64,000 nt of DNA from Levyella massiliensis. Its GTDB lineage: Bacteria; Bacillota; Clostridia; Tissierellales; Peptoniphilaceae. Under the pieces are notes generated by a model. The model ran no database searches, was not told where the DNA came from, and was given only the letters and a program-made list of their open reading frames with translations. The DNA is taken from the NCBI RefSeq assembly GCF_000308275.2, contig NZ_HG529490.1, forward strand, positions 399,695-463,694, in the 5' to 3' direction. Positions 53,762-62,031 of the stretch are shown one piece after another. Position 1 is the first letter of the stretch. Each line of letters opens with the position of its first letter. The position numbers were made by a program, and so were the translations under genes.

Positions 53762-55375
53762 TTATTTTTGCATAAGGATCTGTTTATCTTCTATGCGGAT
53801 GATGTGTTGATAATTCTCGTCTTTTTCCTCGGTACGATGGGAAACGACGATAACGGTCACATTCTTTAGAGAAAAGATGCATCGTTCAATCTCTTTCAGT
53901 GAGCGATTATCCAGATTAGAGGTGTACTCATCCAAGAGGATAAATGGCGTTTTTCGCAATAAGGCCCGTGCCAGAGCTAAGCGTTGCTTTTCACCGCCCG
54001 ATAGGTTTCTACCGTTTTCGAAGAGAACGGTTTGCAATCCGTCTTTTAATCCGAGCACATAATCCAGCAGCCCGACTTGGGCTAAGGCCTGTTCGACTTC
54101 TTCTATACGGAACGTTTCAAACAACGTTACATTGTTAAAAATCGTATCGTTAAAGAGGAAGGGAGTCTGTTCGATGAGACATATGTTTTTCGCTATATTT
54201 TCACGGCTGATTTGTCGCTGATCTATATTGTTATACAGGATTTTTCCTGTATATTTTTCCTCTAAACCGGAGAGCAAATTTAGCAAAGTCGTTTTTCCTG
54301 CGCCGTTTTTTCCGACGATAAGGTATTTTTGATTGCGATCAAATTGGTAAGAGACCGCTTTTAGTATGCTCTTCTTCTCGTAGGCAAAGGAAACATCGAC
54401 CAGTTGAATCGTGTGTAAGGCTATTAGCGGATCATGAGTAGGTTCTTTTGTTATTTCCTGGTTTAGGATTTTTTCTATGCGAAGAAGTGCAGTTTGGGCT
54501 GCCTTTATCTTTGCTAAGTCATCAACTAAATACAAAGAAGGACCACTAATATAGGAAACGACATTCGTAATCGCCACGATAATGGATAAGCGTATGCTTC
54601 CTATCATCAACAAATAGCCCCCGACGAGAAAAATGCCTAAATACGCAATTTTATTGAAAACATAAGAAAAGGAATTGACGAAAGAGTTTAAAAACTCCTT
54701 TTCCCTCCATTTTGTTTCCACCTCGCATACGGTTTTTCCATAATTTCTTGTCAACATGCTTTCAATATGAAATATTTTAGCCGTCATATGGGAAGAGAGG
54801 TAGTCCTTTAGGGTTGCAATATGCTTCTCTTGTCCCTCGGTATATTCTGCTCCGCTGCGTTCTAATTTTTTGCCAAAAGCAATAGGAATAAATGCCTGCA
54901 AAAAAGAAGTGAGCAGAACAAACAAACCTATCTGCCAACTGTAGTAAAACATGATAAGAGTCGCAAAAAACATTCGCATAAAATCTTCCATCATATCCAT
55001 AATCGTATAAAGCACTTCGCGCAGAATTTCCACATCATTTTCGATAACGGAAAGATAGGTGGATGATTTATCATGAAAAACATCTTTGTCTTGCCACATC
55101 ATTTTTTGAAAAAGACGCTGTTTCAAGCTGGAGATACTCTTTTGAATTAACGTAAAATGTATTTTTGCATCAAAAACATTAATGAGAAAATCGACGAGAA
55201 TGTAAACGCCAAAATACATAAAATATTTTGGCAGTTGCGTTAATGATCCGCTCATCGCAAAATCAATGATACTGGCAATAATCGTCATGACCGCAACAGA
55301 GCTCAGGGCACGCAAAGGCATTAAAACCAGAAAAAGAAAAAATTCTTTTTTTTCGTTGATGATAAAGTTCAACAT
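53762..55375 (-). CDS. ABC exporter, fused membrane and ATPase domains (cassette passenger)
   Basis: A 537-residue half-transporter that should act as a dimer in the membrane. Residues about 1-300 hold the six hydrophobic segments of a type IV (ABCB-like) exporter. Residues about 325-537 are the ATPase: Walker A GKNGAGKTT, Q-loop near LIEQTPFLF, signature NLSGGEKQR, Walker B ILLDEYTSNLD and H-loop VVSHR. Base composition is AT-rich compared with neighbours, suggesting transfer. No peptide substrate gene, protease domain or partner transporter is adjacent, so the substrate (peptide, lipid or drug) is unknown. The ribosome binding site is AAGGGAAATAAAT. Confidence 0.85.
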   Translation of the reverse strand: MLNFIINEKKEFFLFLVLMPLRALSSVAVMTIIASIIDFAMSGSLTQLPKYFMYFGVYILVDFLINVFDAKIHFTLIQKSISSLKQRLFQKMMWQDKDVFHDKSSTYLSVIENDVEILREVLYTIMDMMEDFMRMFFATLIMFYYSWQIGLFVLLTSFLQAFIPIAFGKKLERSGAEYTEGQEKHIATLKDYLSSHMTAKIFHIESMLTRNYGKTVCEVETKWREKEFLNSFVNSFSYVFNKIAYLGIFLVGGYLLMIGSIRLSIIVAITNVVSYISGPSLYLVDDLAKIKAAQTALLRIEKILNQEITKEPTHDPLIALHTIQLVDVSFAYEKKSILKAVSYQFDRNQKYLIVGKNGAGKTTLLNLLSGLEEKYTGKILYNNIDQRQISRENIAKNICLIEQTPFLFNDTIFNNVTLFETFRIEEVEQALAQVGLLDYVLGLKDGLQTVLFENGRNLSGGEKQRLALARALLRKTPFILLDEYTSNLDNRSLKEIERCIFSLKNVTVIVVSHRTEEKDENYQHIIRIEDKQILMQK

Positions 55376-55436
55376 ATTTATTTCCCTTCATACAGTGCTA
55401 TGTAGAGAATCCTTTCATTGTTTGGTGGACACTTTC

Positions 55437-55442
55437 ATTATA
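55437..55442 (-). promoter_or_regulatory. Possible promoter of the cassette ABC exporter
   Basis: TATAAT on the minus strand (55442-55437), 61 bases upstream of the ABC start codon and just inside the right TIR. The -35 region is A-rich without a match. Confidence 0.4.
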
Positions 55443-55469
55443 CAGGACTTCTCTCTATGTTTTTTCTTC

Positions 55470-55497
55470 TTGGTCTCACATCAATTGTATCTCTACA
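55470..55497 (-). repeat. Right terminal inverted repeat
   Basis: Reading inward on the minus strand: TGTAGAGATACAATT followed by GATGTGAGACCAA. Partner of 53249-53276. Confidence 0.82.
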
Positions 55498-55521
55498 CGC
55501 TATAGAACAGATACGCCTTCT
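55498..55521 (+). repeat. Right target-site duplication (24 bp)
   Basis: Matches 53225-53248 at 23 of 24 positions. It ends 4 bases before the -35 hexamer of the rimP promoter. Confidence 0.85.
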
Positions 55522-55525
55522 TTAG

Positions 55526-55554
55526 TTGTCAGTATAAAGATAATATGGTAGAAT
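55526..55554 (+). promoter_or_regulatory. Sigma-A promoter of the rimP-nusA-infB operon
   Basis: TTGTCA (55526-55531), 17-bp spacer, TAGAAT (55549-55554). The start is expected near 55561. The mobile cassette's target duplication ends at 55521, so the core promoter survived but its upstream DNA was replaced. Confidence 0.75.
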
Positions 55555-55575
55555 ACTATCGATAGATGTGATGGG

Positions 55576-55605
55576 ACAAGAGCGGGTTTCCGCTCTTGTT
55601 TTTTT
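55576..55605 (+). terminator. Leader terminator (attenuator) of rimP-nusA
   Basis: Perfect 10-bp stem ACAAGAGCGG/CCGCTCTTGT (55576-55599) with GTTT loop and T7 tract, lying between the promoter and the rimP ribosome binding site. All transcripts of the operon from that promoter must read through it. Confidence 0.85.
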
Positions 55606-55621
55606 AAGGAAGGGAGGCACC

Positions 55622-56080
55622 ATGAACCAGGAAATGTTGCGGACTTGGAAGCCGCGTTTTGCCGAGGTGGTGGAAGAAGCCGGATTTGAATTGCTGGACG
55701 TGGAATTTGTGAGAGAGCAAGGGGATTCCATCCTGCGCTTTTACATTTACCATCCGAACGGCATTACCGTGGACGATTGCGAAATTGTGAGCAAAGCGTT
55801 GAGTCCGAAGCTGGATGAATGGGACCCGATTGATCAGCACTATTTGCTAGAGGTGAGTTCACCGGATTTATCGCGTCCTCTAACGACGGACAGACAGTTG
55901 GAATTAAATCTGGGTAAAGAAGTTGAAGTCGGATTATATCAAAAACGAGACGGCAACAAACAATGGGTTGCTACCCTGGTTTCCTTTGATGATGAGACAT
56001 TCACGTTAGAAATCAACGGGCAAGAACAGAAATGGGAACGCAAAGATATTGCGAAAGTGCGGCCGCACATTACGTTTTAA
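55622..56080 (+). CDS. rimP: Ribosome maturation factor RimP
   Basis: A 152-residue 30S assembly factor. It has GFELLDVEFVREQGDSILRFYI near residue 20, DDCEIVSKALSPKLDE near 50, LEVSSPDLSRPL near 78 and a C-terminal SH3-like barrel. Length is standard. Start ATG 55622 follows GGAAGGGAGG, 16 bases after the leader terminator. It heads the rimP-nusA-rnpM-infB-rbfA operon. Confidence 0.94.
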   Translation: MNQEMLRTWKPRFAEVVEEAGFELLDVEFVREQGDSILRFYIYHPNGITVDDCEIVSKALSPKLDEWDPIDQHYLLEVSSPDLSRPLTTDRQLELNLGKEVEVGLYQKRDGNKQWVATLVSFDDETFTLEINGQEQKWERKDIAKVRPHITF

Positions 56081-56098
56081 GGAGGAAAAACAGGGCAA

Positions 56099-57244
56099 AT
56101 GAATAAAGAGTTATTACAGGCATTGGATGAATTGCAGAGCACAAAGGGGATTTCCAAAGAGGTAATTCTGGATGCTGTGGCAAAAGCGTTGGAAAAGAGC
56201 TACGAAAAGAACTTCGAGGACGAGACCAATGTGGAAGTGACGGCGGATCCGGAAACCGGCGATTTCCATGTTGTGCAAATTCGCGAAGTGGTGGAAAAAG
56301 TTGAAGATCCGATTGGCCAGATCAGTTTGGAAGAAGCCCAAAAGAGCATGAAGAATGCCCAGGTCGGCGATACGGTGCGCGTAGAAGTGAAACCGAATAA
56401 CTTCGGTCGCATTGCTGCACAAACGGCACGCAACATTATCATTCAAAAGCTGCGCGATGCAGAGCGAGAAGCGGTGTACGACGCCTATATCGATCGCATG
56501 AAAGAAATGATCATCGGCACGGTGCAACGGACGGATCACAATAATATTTACATCAATTTAGGGAAAACTGAAGGTGTGATCACAAAACGGGAGCAGATTC
56601 CCAATGAGCATCTGCATGTGGGCGATCGTGTGAAACTGTATGTGTGCGATGTGCGCGTTTCTTCGCGCGGCCCGCAAATTTTACTGTCCCGTGCGCATTC
56701 GAACCTGGTAGCGCGTCTGTTTGAACAAGAAGTACCAGAGATTGCGGATGGCATAGTAGAGATTTACTCCGTTTCGCGTGAGGCGGGTTCTCGAACGAAG
56801 ATTGCCGTCTATTCCAAGGACCCGAATGTCGATCCCATCGGCGCTTGTGTCGGCTATAAAGGAAACCGTGTAAACCTTATCGTTGATGAGTTAAACGGTG
56901 AAAAGATGGACATCATTATATACAGTGAGAACCCCAAAGAATTCATTGCGAACGCATTGAGCCCTTCTGAGGTAACGCATGTCATTCTCCAAGAAGAAGA
57001 AAAAGCGGCCACGGTCATCGTTCCGGATGATCAACTGTCTTTGGCCATCGGAAAAGAAGGTCAAAATGTTCGCTTGGCGGCTCGCCTGACCGGTTGGAAG
57101 ATTGATATCAAGGGAGAAGCACAGTATAACGAGGATCCCTCCGCTTTCGAGCCGGTGAATAAAGACGAAGCGATCGACATCTTTGCTTTGCCGCAGGATA
57201 AAGAAAAAGAGACGGAAGAAGGGGATGAGGCAGAGCATGCCTAA
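56099..57244 (+). CDS. nusA: Transcription termination/antitermination factor NusA
   Basis: A 381-residue RNA polymerase-associated factor. N-terminal polymerase-binding domain (1 to about 130), S1 domain (about 135-200, IIGTVQRTDHNNIYINLG), and KH domains 1 and 2 (GYKGNRVN near 262 and AIGKEGQNVRLAARL near 318). It ends with an acidic tail (KETEEGDEAEHA). The spacing from AAGGAGG to the ATG is long (about 13), so initiation may be weak or helped by coupling with rimP. It overlaps rnpM by 8 bases. Confidence 0.95.
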   Translation: MNKELLQALDELQSTKGISKEVILDAVAKALEKSYEKNFEDETNVEVTADPETGDFHVVQIREVVEKVEDPIGQISLEEAQKSMKNAQVGDTVRVEVKPNNFGRIAAQTARNIIIQKLRDAEREAVYDAYIDRMKEMIIGTVQRTDHNNIYINLGKTEGVITKREQIPNEHLHVGDRVKLYVCDVRVSSRGPQILLSRAHSNLVARLFEQEVPEIADGIVEIYSVSREAGSRTKIAVYSKDPNVDPIGACVGYKGNRVNLIVDELNGEKMDIIIYSENPKEFIANALSPSEVTHVILQEEEKAATVIVPDDQLSLAIGKEGQNVRLAARLTGWKIDIKGEAQYNEDPSAFEPVNKDEAIDIFALPQDKEKETEEGDEAEHA

Positions 57245-57491
57245 AAAGGAGCCGCTTCGCAAGTGTGTTGTTTGCGGGGAACGGAAACCTAAACAGGAAT
57301 TACTCCGTGTGGTTCGTACCCCGGAAGGCATATTGACCATGGATGATACTGGCAAAATGAATGGCCGCGGCGCGTATCTTTGCCGGTCACTCGAATGTAT
57401 AGAAATCGCACAAAAAAAGAATCGTTTGAAAGCTGCACTGAAAATGCAAATACCGGAGGCCTTTTATGAGGAGCTGAAACGATCGATGTAG
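57237..57491 (+). CDS. rnpM: RNase P modulator RnpM (YlxR)
   Basis: An 84-residue basic RNA-binding protein of the YlxR family. Typical start PLRKCVVCGERKPKQELLRVVR, then GRGAYLCRSLECIEIAQKK. B. subtilis YlxR has been described as binding RNase P RNA and modulating its activity. The start is probably ATG 57237, overlapping the nusA end; an ATG at 57225 is an alternative. The ylxQ (L7Ae-like) gene that usually follows is missing: infB starts 14 bases on. Confidence 0.9.
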   Translation: MPKKEPLRKCVVCGERKPKQELLRVVRTPEGILTMDDTGKMNGRGAYLCRSLECIEIAQKKNRLKAALKMQIPEAFYEELKRSM

Positions 57492-57505
57492 GAATCGAGG
57501 TGTTT

Positions 57506-57826
57506 ATGAGAGTTTATGAATTAGCTAAGGAACTGGGAAAACAGACGACCGCCTTCCGAGAATTGCTGGAGAAGGAATTGGATTTGACATTTCCCTCCCA
57601 CATGTCTGCCTTAAAAGAAAGCGATGTTAAGTTGATTCGTGAGTATTTTGTCGAGCAAACCAATAAAAAATCCGACAAGAAGGAAACGAATAAAAAAGAG
57701 AAGCAAAAAGTAAATAAGACAGAAAAACATAACTCGCGTCATGAAGAGCAAGAAGATAATGTAGGGCATAAGCCGCACATGGACAAAAAAAGAAAGAGAA
57801 ACAGCATGTGCCGCCCAATATCGTAG
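57506..57826 (+). CDS. infB: infB 5' segment: IF2 N-terminal domain, ending at a frameshift
   Basis: 106 residues in frame. The first about 50 are the IF2_N domain ([12 protein letters not shown], then ELLEKELDL). A Lys/Glu-rich linker follows and runs into a stop at 57824 in the frame used. At A7 (57785-57791) a shift of -1 joins the linker to the frame of the main IF2 part, which is open from 57772. The start is ATG 57506, after GAGGTG. Read with the next entry, this is one gene. Whether the shift is a real mutation, programmed slippage or a sequencing error cannot be told here. Confidence 0.8.
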   Translation: MRVYELAKELGKQTTAFRELLEKELDLTFPSHMSALKESDVKLIREYFVEQTNKKSDKKETNKKEKQKVNKTEKHNSRHEEQEDNVGHKPHMDKKRKRNSMCRPIS

Positions 57827-59685
57827 AAGCATCGGCAGAGGAAGAGCGGGAAACCCCGAAACGAGGCAAGAAAAAGAAGCCCCAGAAGAAGCAGGATAAA
57901 CCGGTGGAAAAAGCGCCCGAGGATGACTTGGACAGCATCATTGAAATTCCTGCTGAAATCACTGTCGGTGATTTTGCCAAAGCCATCCATAAAAATTCCA
58001 TGGACGTCATCACGGAATTGATCAAAATGGGCATTATGGCAGGCCTAAATGAATCGATTACGTTTGACACGGCATCCACAGTAGCGGAAAAATTCGGTGT
58101 TTTGATTACCGAACCGGAAGAATCAAACGAGGATGAAATATTTGAATCTCTGAATTTTGACGATGATCCGAAGGATCTGGCGTCACGTCCGCCGGTGGTT
58201 ACGGTCATGGGACACGTCGACCACGGCAAAACTTCCTTGTTGGATGCCATTCGAGAAACGGCAGTCACCCGCGGTGAAGCCGGCGGCATTACACAGCACA
58301 TCGGTGCATCAGTAGCCATCGTGGATGGACAGCCGATCACCTTCATCGATACGCCGGGACACGAGGCTTTTACGCAGATGCGGAGCCGTGGTGCGCAGAC
58401 GACCGATATTGTCATCCTGGTTGTCGCAGCGGACGACGGTGTCATGCCACAAACCATTGAAGCCATCAACCACTCGAAGGCTGCCGGTGTTCCCATTGTC
58501 GTTGCCATTAATAAAATGGATCGCCCAGGTGCGGATCCGAACCGCGTGATGACGGAACTGGCCGAACAGGGCCTGGTGCCGGAAGAATGGGGCGGCGATG
58601 TGATTATGATTCCGATTTCTGCCAAGACGCATCAAGGCATCGAAGATTTGCTGCAAATGGTCATTATGGTAGCCGAAATGGAAGAACTGAAAGCCAATCC
58701 TAAGCGCCCTGCGATCGGCGTTGTACTGGAATCACAGATTGAACGCGGTCGTGGTGCCACGGCTTCGGTTCTGGTGCAAACCGGTACGCTCTATGACAAG
58801 GATTATGTTGTTTCCGGTCAGGTCAGCGGGCATATTCGTGCTATGTTCGATTCCCATGGTAAGAAAGTGCATAAAGCGGGTCCTTCTGTTCCCGTGAAAA
58901 TCACTGGCCTTTCGGATTTGCCGGAAGCGGGCGATGCCATCTATGCCGTTTCGAATGAAAAGGCGGCACGCAGCTTTGCCGAAAAGGTTGCACAGCGCAA
59001 TCGCGACGAACGCCTCAACAAGACCACCCATATCTCGTTGGATGATTTGCATATGCAGATTTCGGAAGACGGGCTAAAGGAATTAAATCTGATCGTTAAG
59101 ACCGATGTGAAAGGGACGATTGACGCCTTGGCGGGATCTTTGGCCAAACTCAGTAACGACGAAGTGAAAGTCAATATCATCCACGGCGCTGTCGGCGGTA
59201 TCAGTGAAAGCGACGTGATGCTGGCCACCGCTTCCAATGCGATTATCATCGGCTTTAACGTTCGCCCGAATCAGGGCGCCATTCGCCAGGCGGAGCGCGA
59301 TGAGATTGATATCCGCACTTATCGCGTCATTTACGACGCCATTGAAGATATCGAACAAGCTATTAAAGGTATGCTTTCGCCGACCATCAAGGAAGAAGTC
59401 CTAGGACGCTGCGAAGTACGTGACACCTTTAAGGTCCCGAATGCCGGTACCGTTGCCGGTATCTATGTCACCTCCGGCAAGATTGTACGCAATGCCGGCG
59501 TGCGCCTGCTGCGCAATGATGTCGTCATTCATGAAGGCACCATTTCTTCATTGCGTCGTTTTAAGGATGACGTGAAAGAAATTGCCAGTGGATTTGAAGG
59601 CGGTCTGGGTATTGATCGTTATAACGACGTGAAGGTGGGCGATTCCATCGAATGCTTCCATGAGGTGGAAGTGCCCGTCGAATAA
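57808..59685 (+). CDS. infB: Translation initiation factor IF-2 (main part)
   Basis: 625 residues from the first possible start, GTG 57808; the frame itself opens at 57772. A charged linker is followed by a second IF2_N-like helix region ([13 protein letters not shown]), then the G domain with [18 protein letters not shown] and NKMDRP, domain II, and the C-terminal fMet-tRNA-binding domain. It loads initiator fMet-tRNA on the 30S. The GTG has no clear ribosome binding site, only A-rich DNA. All domains needed for the core function are intact, as required for an essential gene. Confidence 0.92.
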   Translation: MPPNIVEASAEEERETPKRGKKKKPQKKQDKPVEKAPEDDLDSIIEIPAEITVGDFAKAIHKNSMDVITELIKMGIMAGLNESITFDTASTVAEKFGVLITEPEESNEDEIFESLNFDDDPKDLASRPPVVTVMGHVDHGKTSLLDAIRETAVTRGEAGGITQHIGASVAIVDGQPITFIDTPGHEAFTQMRSRGAQTTDIVILVVAADDGVMPQTIEAINHSKAAGVPIVVAINKMDRPGADPNRVMTELAEQGLVPEEWGGDVIMIPISAKTHQGIEDLLQMVIMVAEMEELKANPKRPAIGVVLESQIERGRGATASVLVQTGTLYDKDYVVSGQVSGHIRAMFDSHGKKVHKAGPSVPVKITGLSDLPEAGDAIYAVSNEKAARSFAEKVAQRNRDERLNKTTHISLDDLHMQISEDGLKELNLIVKTDVKGTIDALAGSLAKLSNDEVKVNIIHGAVGGISESDVMLATASNAIIIGFNVRPNQGAIRQAERDEIDIRTYRVIYDAIEDIEQAIKGMLSPTIKEEVLGRCEVRDTFKVPNAGTVAGIYVTSGKIVRNAGVRLLRNDVVIHEGTISSLRRFKDDVKEIASGFEGGLGIDRYNDVKVGDSIECFHEVEVPVE

Positions 59686-59718
59686 ACGAGAAGACGTAAA
59701 AGAGAAAGTGAGGACACC

Positions 59719-60123
59719 ATGAACGAAAAAAGATTGGGCCGTATTTCGCAGGAGGTCAAGAAAGCACTTTCCGAAGCCATCTTTTTCGAATTGAAAGATC
59801 CGAAGATTTCCACGGTTTTGACCCTCTCGGAGGTACGTGTCTCTAATGATCTTTCTTACACGGATGTCTATGTCAGCGTGATGGGTTCGGACTGGGATCA
59901 ACGCCAAACGCTAGAAGGCCTTGAAAATGCGCAGGGCTTTTTAAAGAATTATCTGGCCCATCATGTGAAAATTCGTCAGATTCCGGAGTTGCGGTTTCAT
60001 TTGGACGACTCCATTGAGCATGGGATGTACATGGATAAATTAATTGCCGAAACCATGCGTAAAGATGCGGAAAACCAAGCCGCTAGGGGAGAAAGTGTCC
60101 CCGGCGAGGGAGGCTGCGAATGA
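59719..60123 (+). CDS. rbfA: Ribosome-binding factor A
   Basis: A 134-residue 30S maturation factor with a type II KH fold. It has RLGRISQEVKKALSEAIF at the start, VRVSNDLSYTDVYVSV near 40 and IPELRFHLDDSIEHG near 92. Length is typical. It lies 33 bases after infB. The end overlaps nrnA by ATGA. Confidence 0.94.
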   Translation: MNEKRLGRISQEVKKALSEAIFFELKDPKISTVLTLSEVRVSNDLSYTDVYVSVMGSDWDQRQTLEGLENAQGFLKNYLAHHVKIRQIPELRFHLDDSIEHGMYMDKLIAETMRKDAENQAARGESVPGEGGCE

Positions 60124-61079
60124 GCACGATTGAACAAGCCAAAGCATTGATTGATGCTGCGAAGCGTATTGCGATTGCAGGTCATGTGAATCCGGACGGA
60201 GACAGCTATGCCTCCGTCCTGGGGCTGGGGCTGGCTTTGCAGGAAGCGGGCAAGGAAGTGGATATGCTGGCAGAGGAAAATAATGCGCATTTTTCCTATC
60301 TGCCGGCCTTTTCTTTGCTTCGTGCGCCGGATCCCGACAAGTCCTACGATCTGTTCATCCGCGTAGATTTAGGCGATACGCCACGTATGGGCACTGCCAA
60401 AATAGCATTTGATCACAGCAAACACTCCCTGAATTTTGATCACCACTTGACCAATGACGGGCTGTGCGACTGTGCGATTCTAGACCCGAAGGCCTCTTCA
60501 ACCTGTGAAATCATCGCTCGTTTTCTGTTGGAAACGGACATGGCATTTTCGGCGGATGCTGCGACTGCGCTTTATACCGGCCTCATTACGGATTCGAATC
60601 GCTATCTGTATGATACGTCGACGGCACGCACCCTGCGCATCGGTGCCGACCTGATGGACCGAGGTGCAGATGCACAGCGCGTCTATTTTTATGAGTATCA
60701 AAACGAAAATCCGCATATGGTGGCGTTTCGCGGCATAGTCACCGAACAAGCAAAACAGCTACATGGCGGAAAAGTCATTGTCGCGAACATTACGCAGGAG
60801 ATGCTGCATCACTATGGCATTGCTATGCCGCAGGCGGAAGGCGTGGTGGACGATTTACGCAGTCTTGCCGGCGTCGAGGTGGCAGCCATACTCAAGGAGC
60901 AGGATGCCGACACGCAAAAGATCAGTTTTCGCTCCAAAGCCTATTTTGATGTAGCGGCAGTTGCACAGAAGTTGGGCGGCGGGGGGCACAAGAAAGCAGC
61001 CGGCGCCACGCTTCACGGCAGCAATGCCGACTGTTGGGCTCAATTCCTGCATCTGATGGAGGCGTTGGAAATAGAATGA
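60120..61079 (+). CDS. nrnA: DHH-family nanoRNase/pAp phosphatase NrnA
   Basis: A 319-residue DHH/DHHA1 phosphoesterase degrading short oligoribonucleotides and 3'-phosphoadenosine 5'-phosphate. Motif I is GHVNPDGDSYAS near residue 19, motif II VDLGDTP near 83, the DHH itself in NFDHHLTND near 106, and the C-terminal GGGGHKKAAG near 286. Its position between rbfA and truB is standard for Bacillota. Coupled by ATGA on both sides. Confidence 0.92.
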   Translation: MSTIEQAKALIDAAKRIAIAGHVNPDGDSYASVLGLGLALQEAGKEVDMLAEENNAHFSYLPAFSLLRAPDPDKSYDLFIRVDLGDTPRMGTAKIAFDHSKHSLNFDHHLTNDGLCDCAILDPKASSTCEIIARFLLETDMAFSADAATALYTGLITDSNRYLYDTSTARTLRIGADLMDRGADAQRVYFYEYQNENPHMVAFRGIVTEQAKQLHGGKVIVANITQEMLHHYGIAMPQAEGVVDDLRSLAGVEVAAILKEQDADTQKISFRSKAYFDVAAVAQKLGGGGHKKAAGATLHGSNADCWAQFLHLMEALEIE

Positions 61080-62023
61080 ACGGCATCATCAATGTTTTTA
61101 AGGAAACAGACATGACGTCCTTTGACGTCGTGGCCATTCTGCGTCGGGTATTACAAATTCGTCGCATCGGACACAGCGGAACGCTGGATCCGATGGCGAC
61201 GGGCGTGTTGCCGGTACTCGTGGGCAAGGCTACGCGTCTGACCGATTATCTGACGTCGTACGACAAAGAATATATTTTCACGATGCGTTTTGGCGTGGAG
61301 ACGGATACGCTTGACAGGACGGGCACGATTTTGCGTGAAGAATCCCTTGAATCCATCGATCCACATCAGCTGGAAGATACTCTGCCGCTTTTTCTTGGCA
61401 AGCTCTTGCAAAAACCGCCCATGTACAGTGCTGTAAAAATTAACGGCAAAAAACTGTACGAATACGCAAGACAGGGAAAGACCGTCGAGCGTAAGGCGCG
61501 CGCGATTGAAATCTATGCTCTGGAACTCTTAGCCATGAAAGGCACGGAAGCGACACTGCGTTGCCGCTGCTCCAAGGGCACCTATATTCGCCAGTTGATT
61601 GCGGATTTGGCCGCTGCCATGGGGACGTGTGCCATGATGACATCGCTAAGACGCACGAAGGTCGGTCCCTTTGTTGAAGCGGAAGCGATCTCGATTGCGC
61701 AATTGAAAGAGATGGATCGCTTGACGGCGGAAAGCTTATTACAGCCGGCAGACAGAGCGGTATTGCATTTTCCGTCGGTCGTATTAGAAGGAAAAGAAGG
61801 ATGGCGCGCTTCGCAAGGGCAAAAGATTACTCTGGGAGCGGAGCGCATCCGGAAGGCATCGTTGTCTGCTCCGGAAGAAGCGGGGACAGAAGATCAAGCA
61901 CATCTTTTGCTTTCCAAAGAACATATCGTACGTGTCTATGCCGACTCGGTGTTTTTGGGCCTCGGCGTGTGGGAAGGCACGTGTCTGAAGATGAAGAAAG
62001 TCATAGCCGAATCAATCGGCTGA
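61076..62023 (+). CDS. truB: tRNA pseudouridine(55) synthase TruB
   Basis: A 315-residue pseudouridine synthase acting on U55 of the T loop. It begins MNGIINVFKETDMTSF, with the catalytic segment GHSGTLDPMATGVLPV near residue 35 and QKPPMYSAVKINGKKLYEYAR near 110. A C-terminal PUA-like part follows. The start is ATG 61076 overlapping the nrnA stop. The 14 residues upstream in frame belong to nrnA. It lies 8 bases before ribF, the usual pair. Confidence 0.95.
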   Translation: MNGIINVFKETDMTSFDVVAILRRVLQIRRIGHSGTLDPMATGVLPVLVGKATRLTDYLTSYDKEYIFTMRFGVETDTLDRTGTILREESLESIDPHQLEDTLPLFLGKLLQKPPMYSAVKINGKKLYEYARQGKTVERKARAIEIYALELLAMKGTEATLRCRCSKGTYIRQLIADLAAAMGTCAMMTSLRRTKVGPFVEAEAISIAQLKEMDRLTAESLLQPADRAVLHFPSVVLEGKEGWRASQGQKITLGAERIRKASLSAPEEAGTEDQAHLLLSKEHIVRVYADSVFLGLGVWEGTCLKMKKVIAESIG

Positions 62024-62031
62024 GGAATGCA

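Larger units (their letters stand above)
53249..55497. mobile_element. Insertion cassette: TIR-flanked ABC exporter with truncated DDE transposase
   Basis: A 2249-bp element. Its ends are inverted repeats of 28 bp (53249-53276 and 55470-55497), 22 of 28 identical, both starting TGTA and sharing GATGTGAGACCAA at the inner end. A 24-bp direct repeat flanks it exactly. Inside, on the minus strand, are an ABC exporter and the 3' part of a transposase gene. The DNA is clearly AT-richer than its neighbours. The long duplication and transposase type fit what is reported for the IS1202 group, which is inference. With no complete transposase, it could only move in trans. Confidence 0.8.

Noticed and set aside
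57506-59685. Two separate genes (a small IF2_N protein plus a truncated infB)
   Set aside because: Both parts match consecutive segments of one IF2 and overlap in frame at an A-run, so a frameshifted single gene is the simpler reading.
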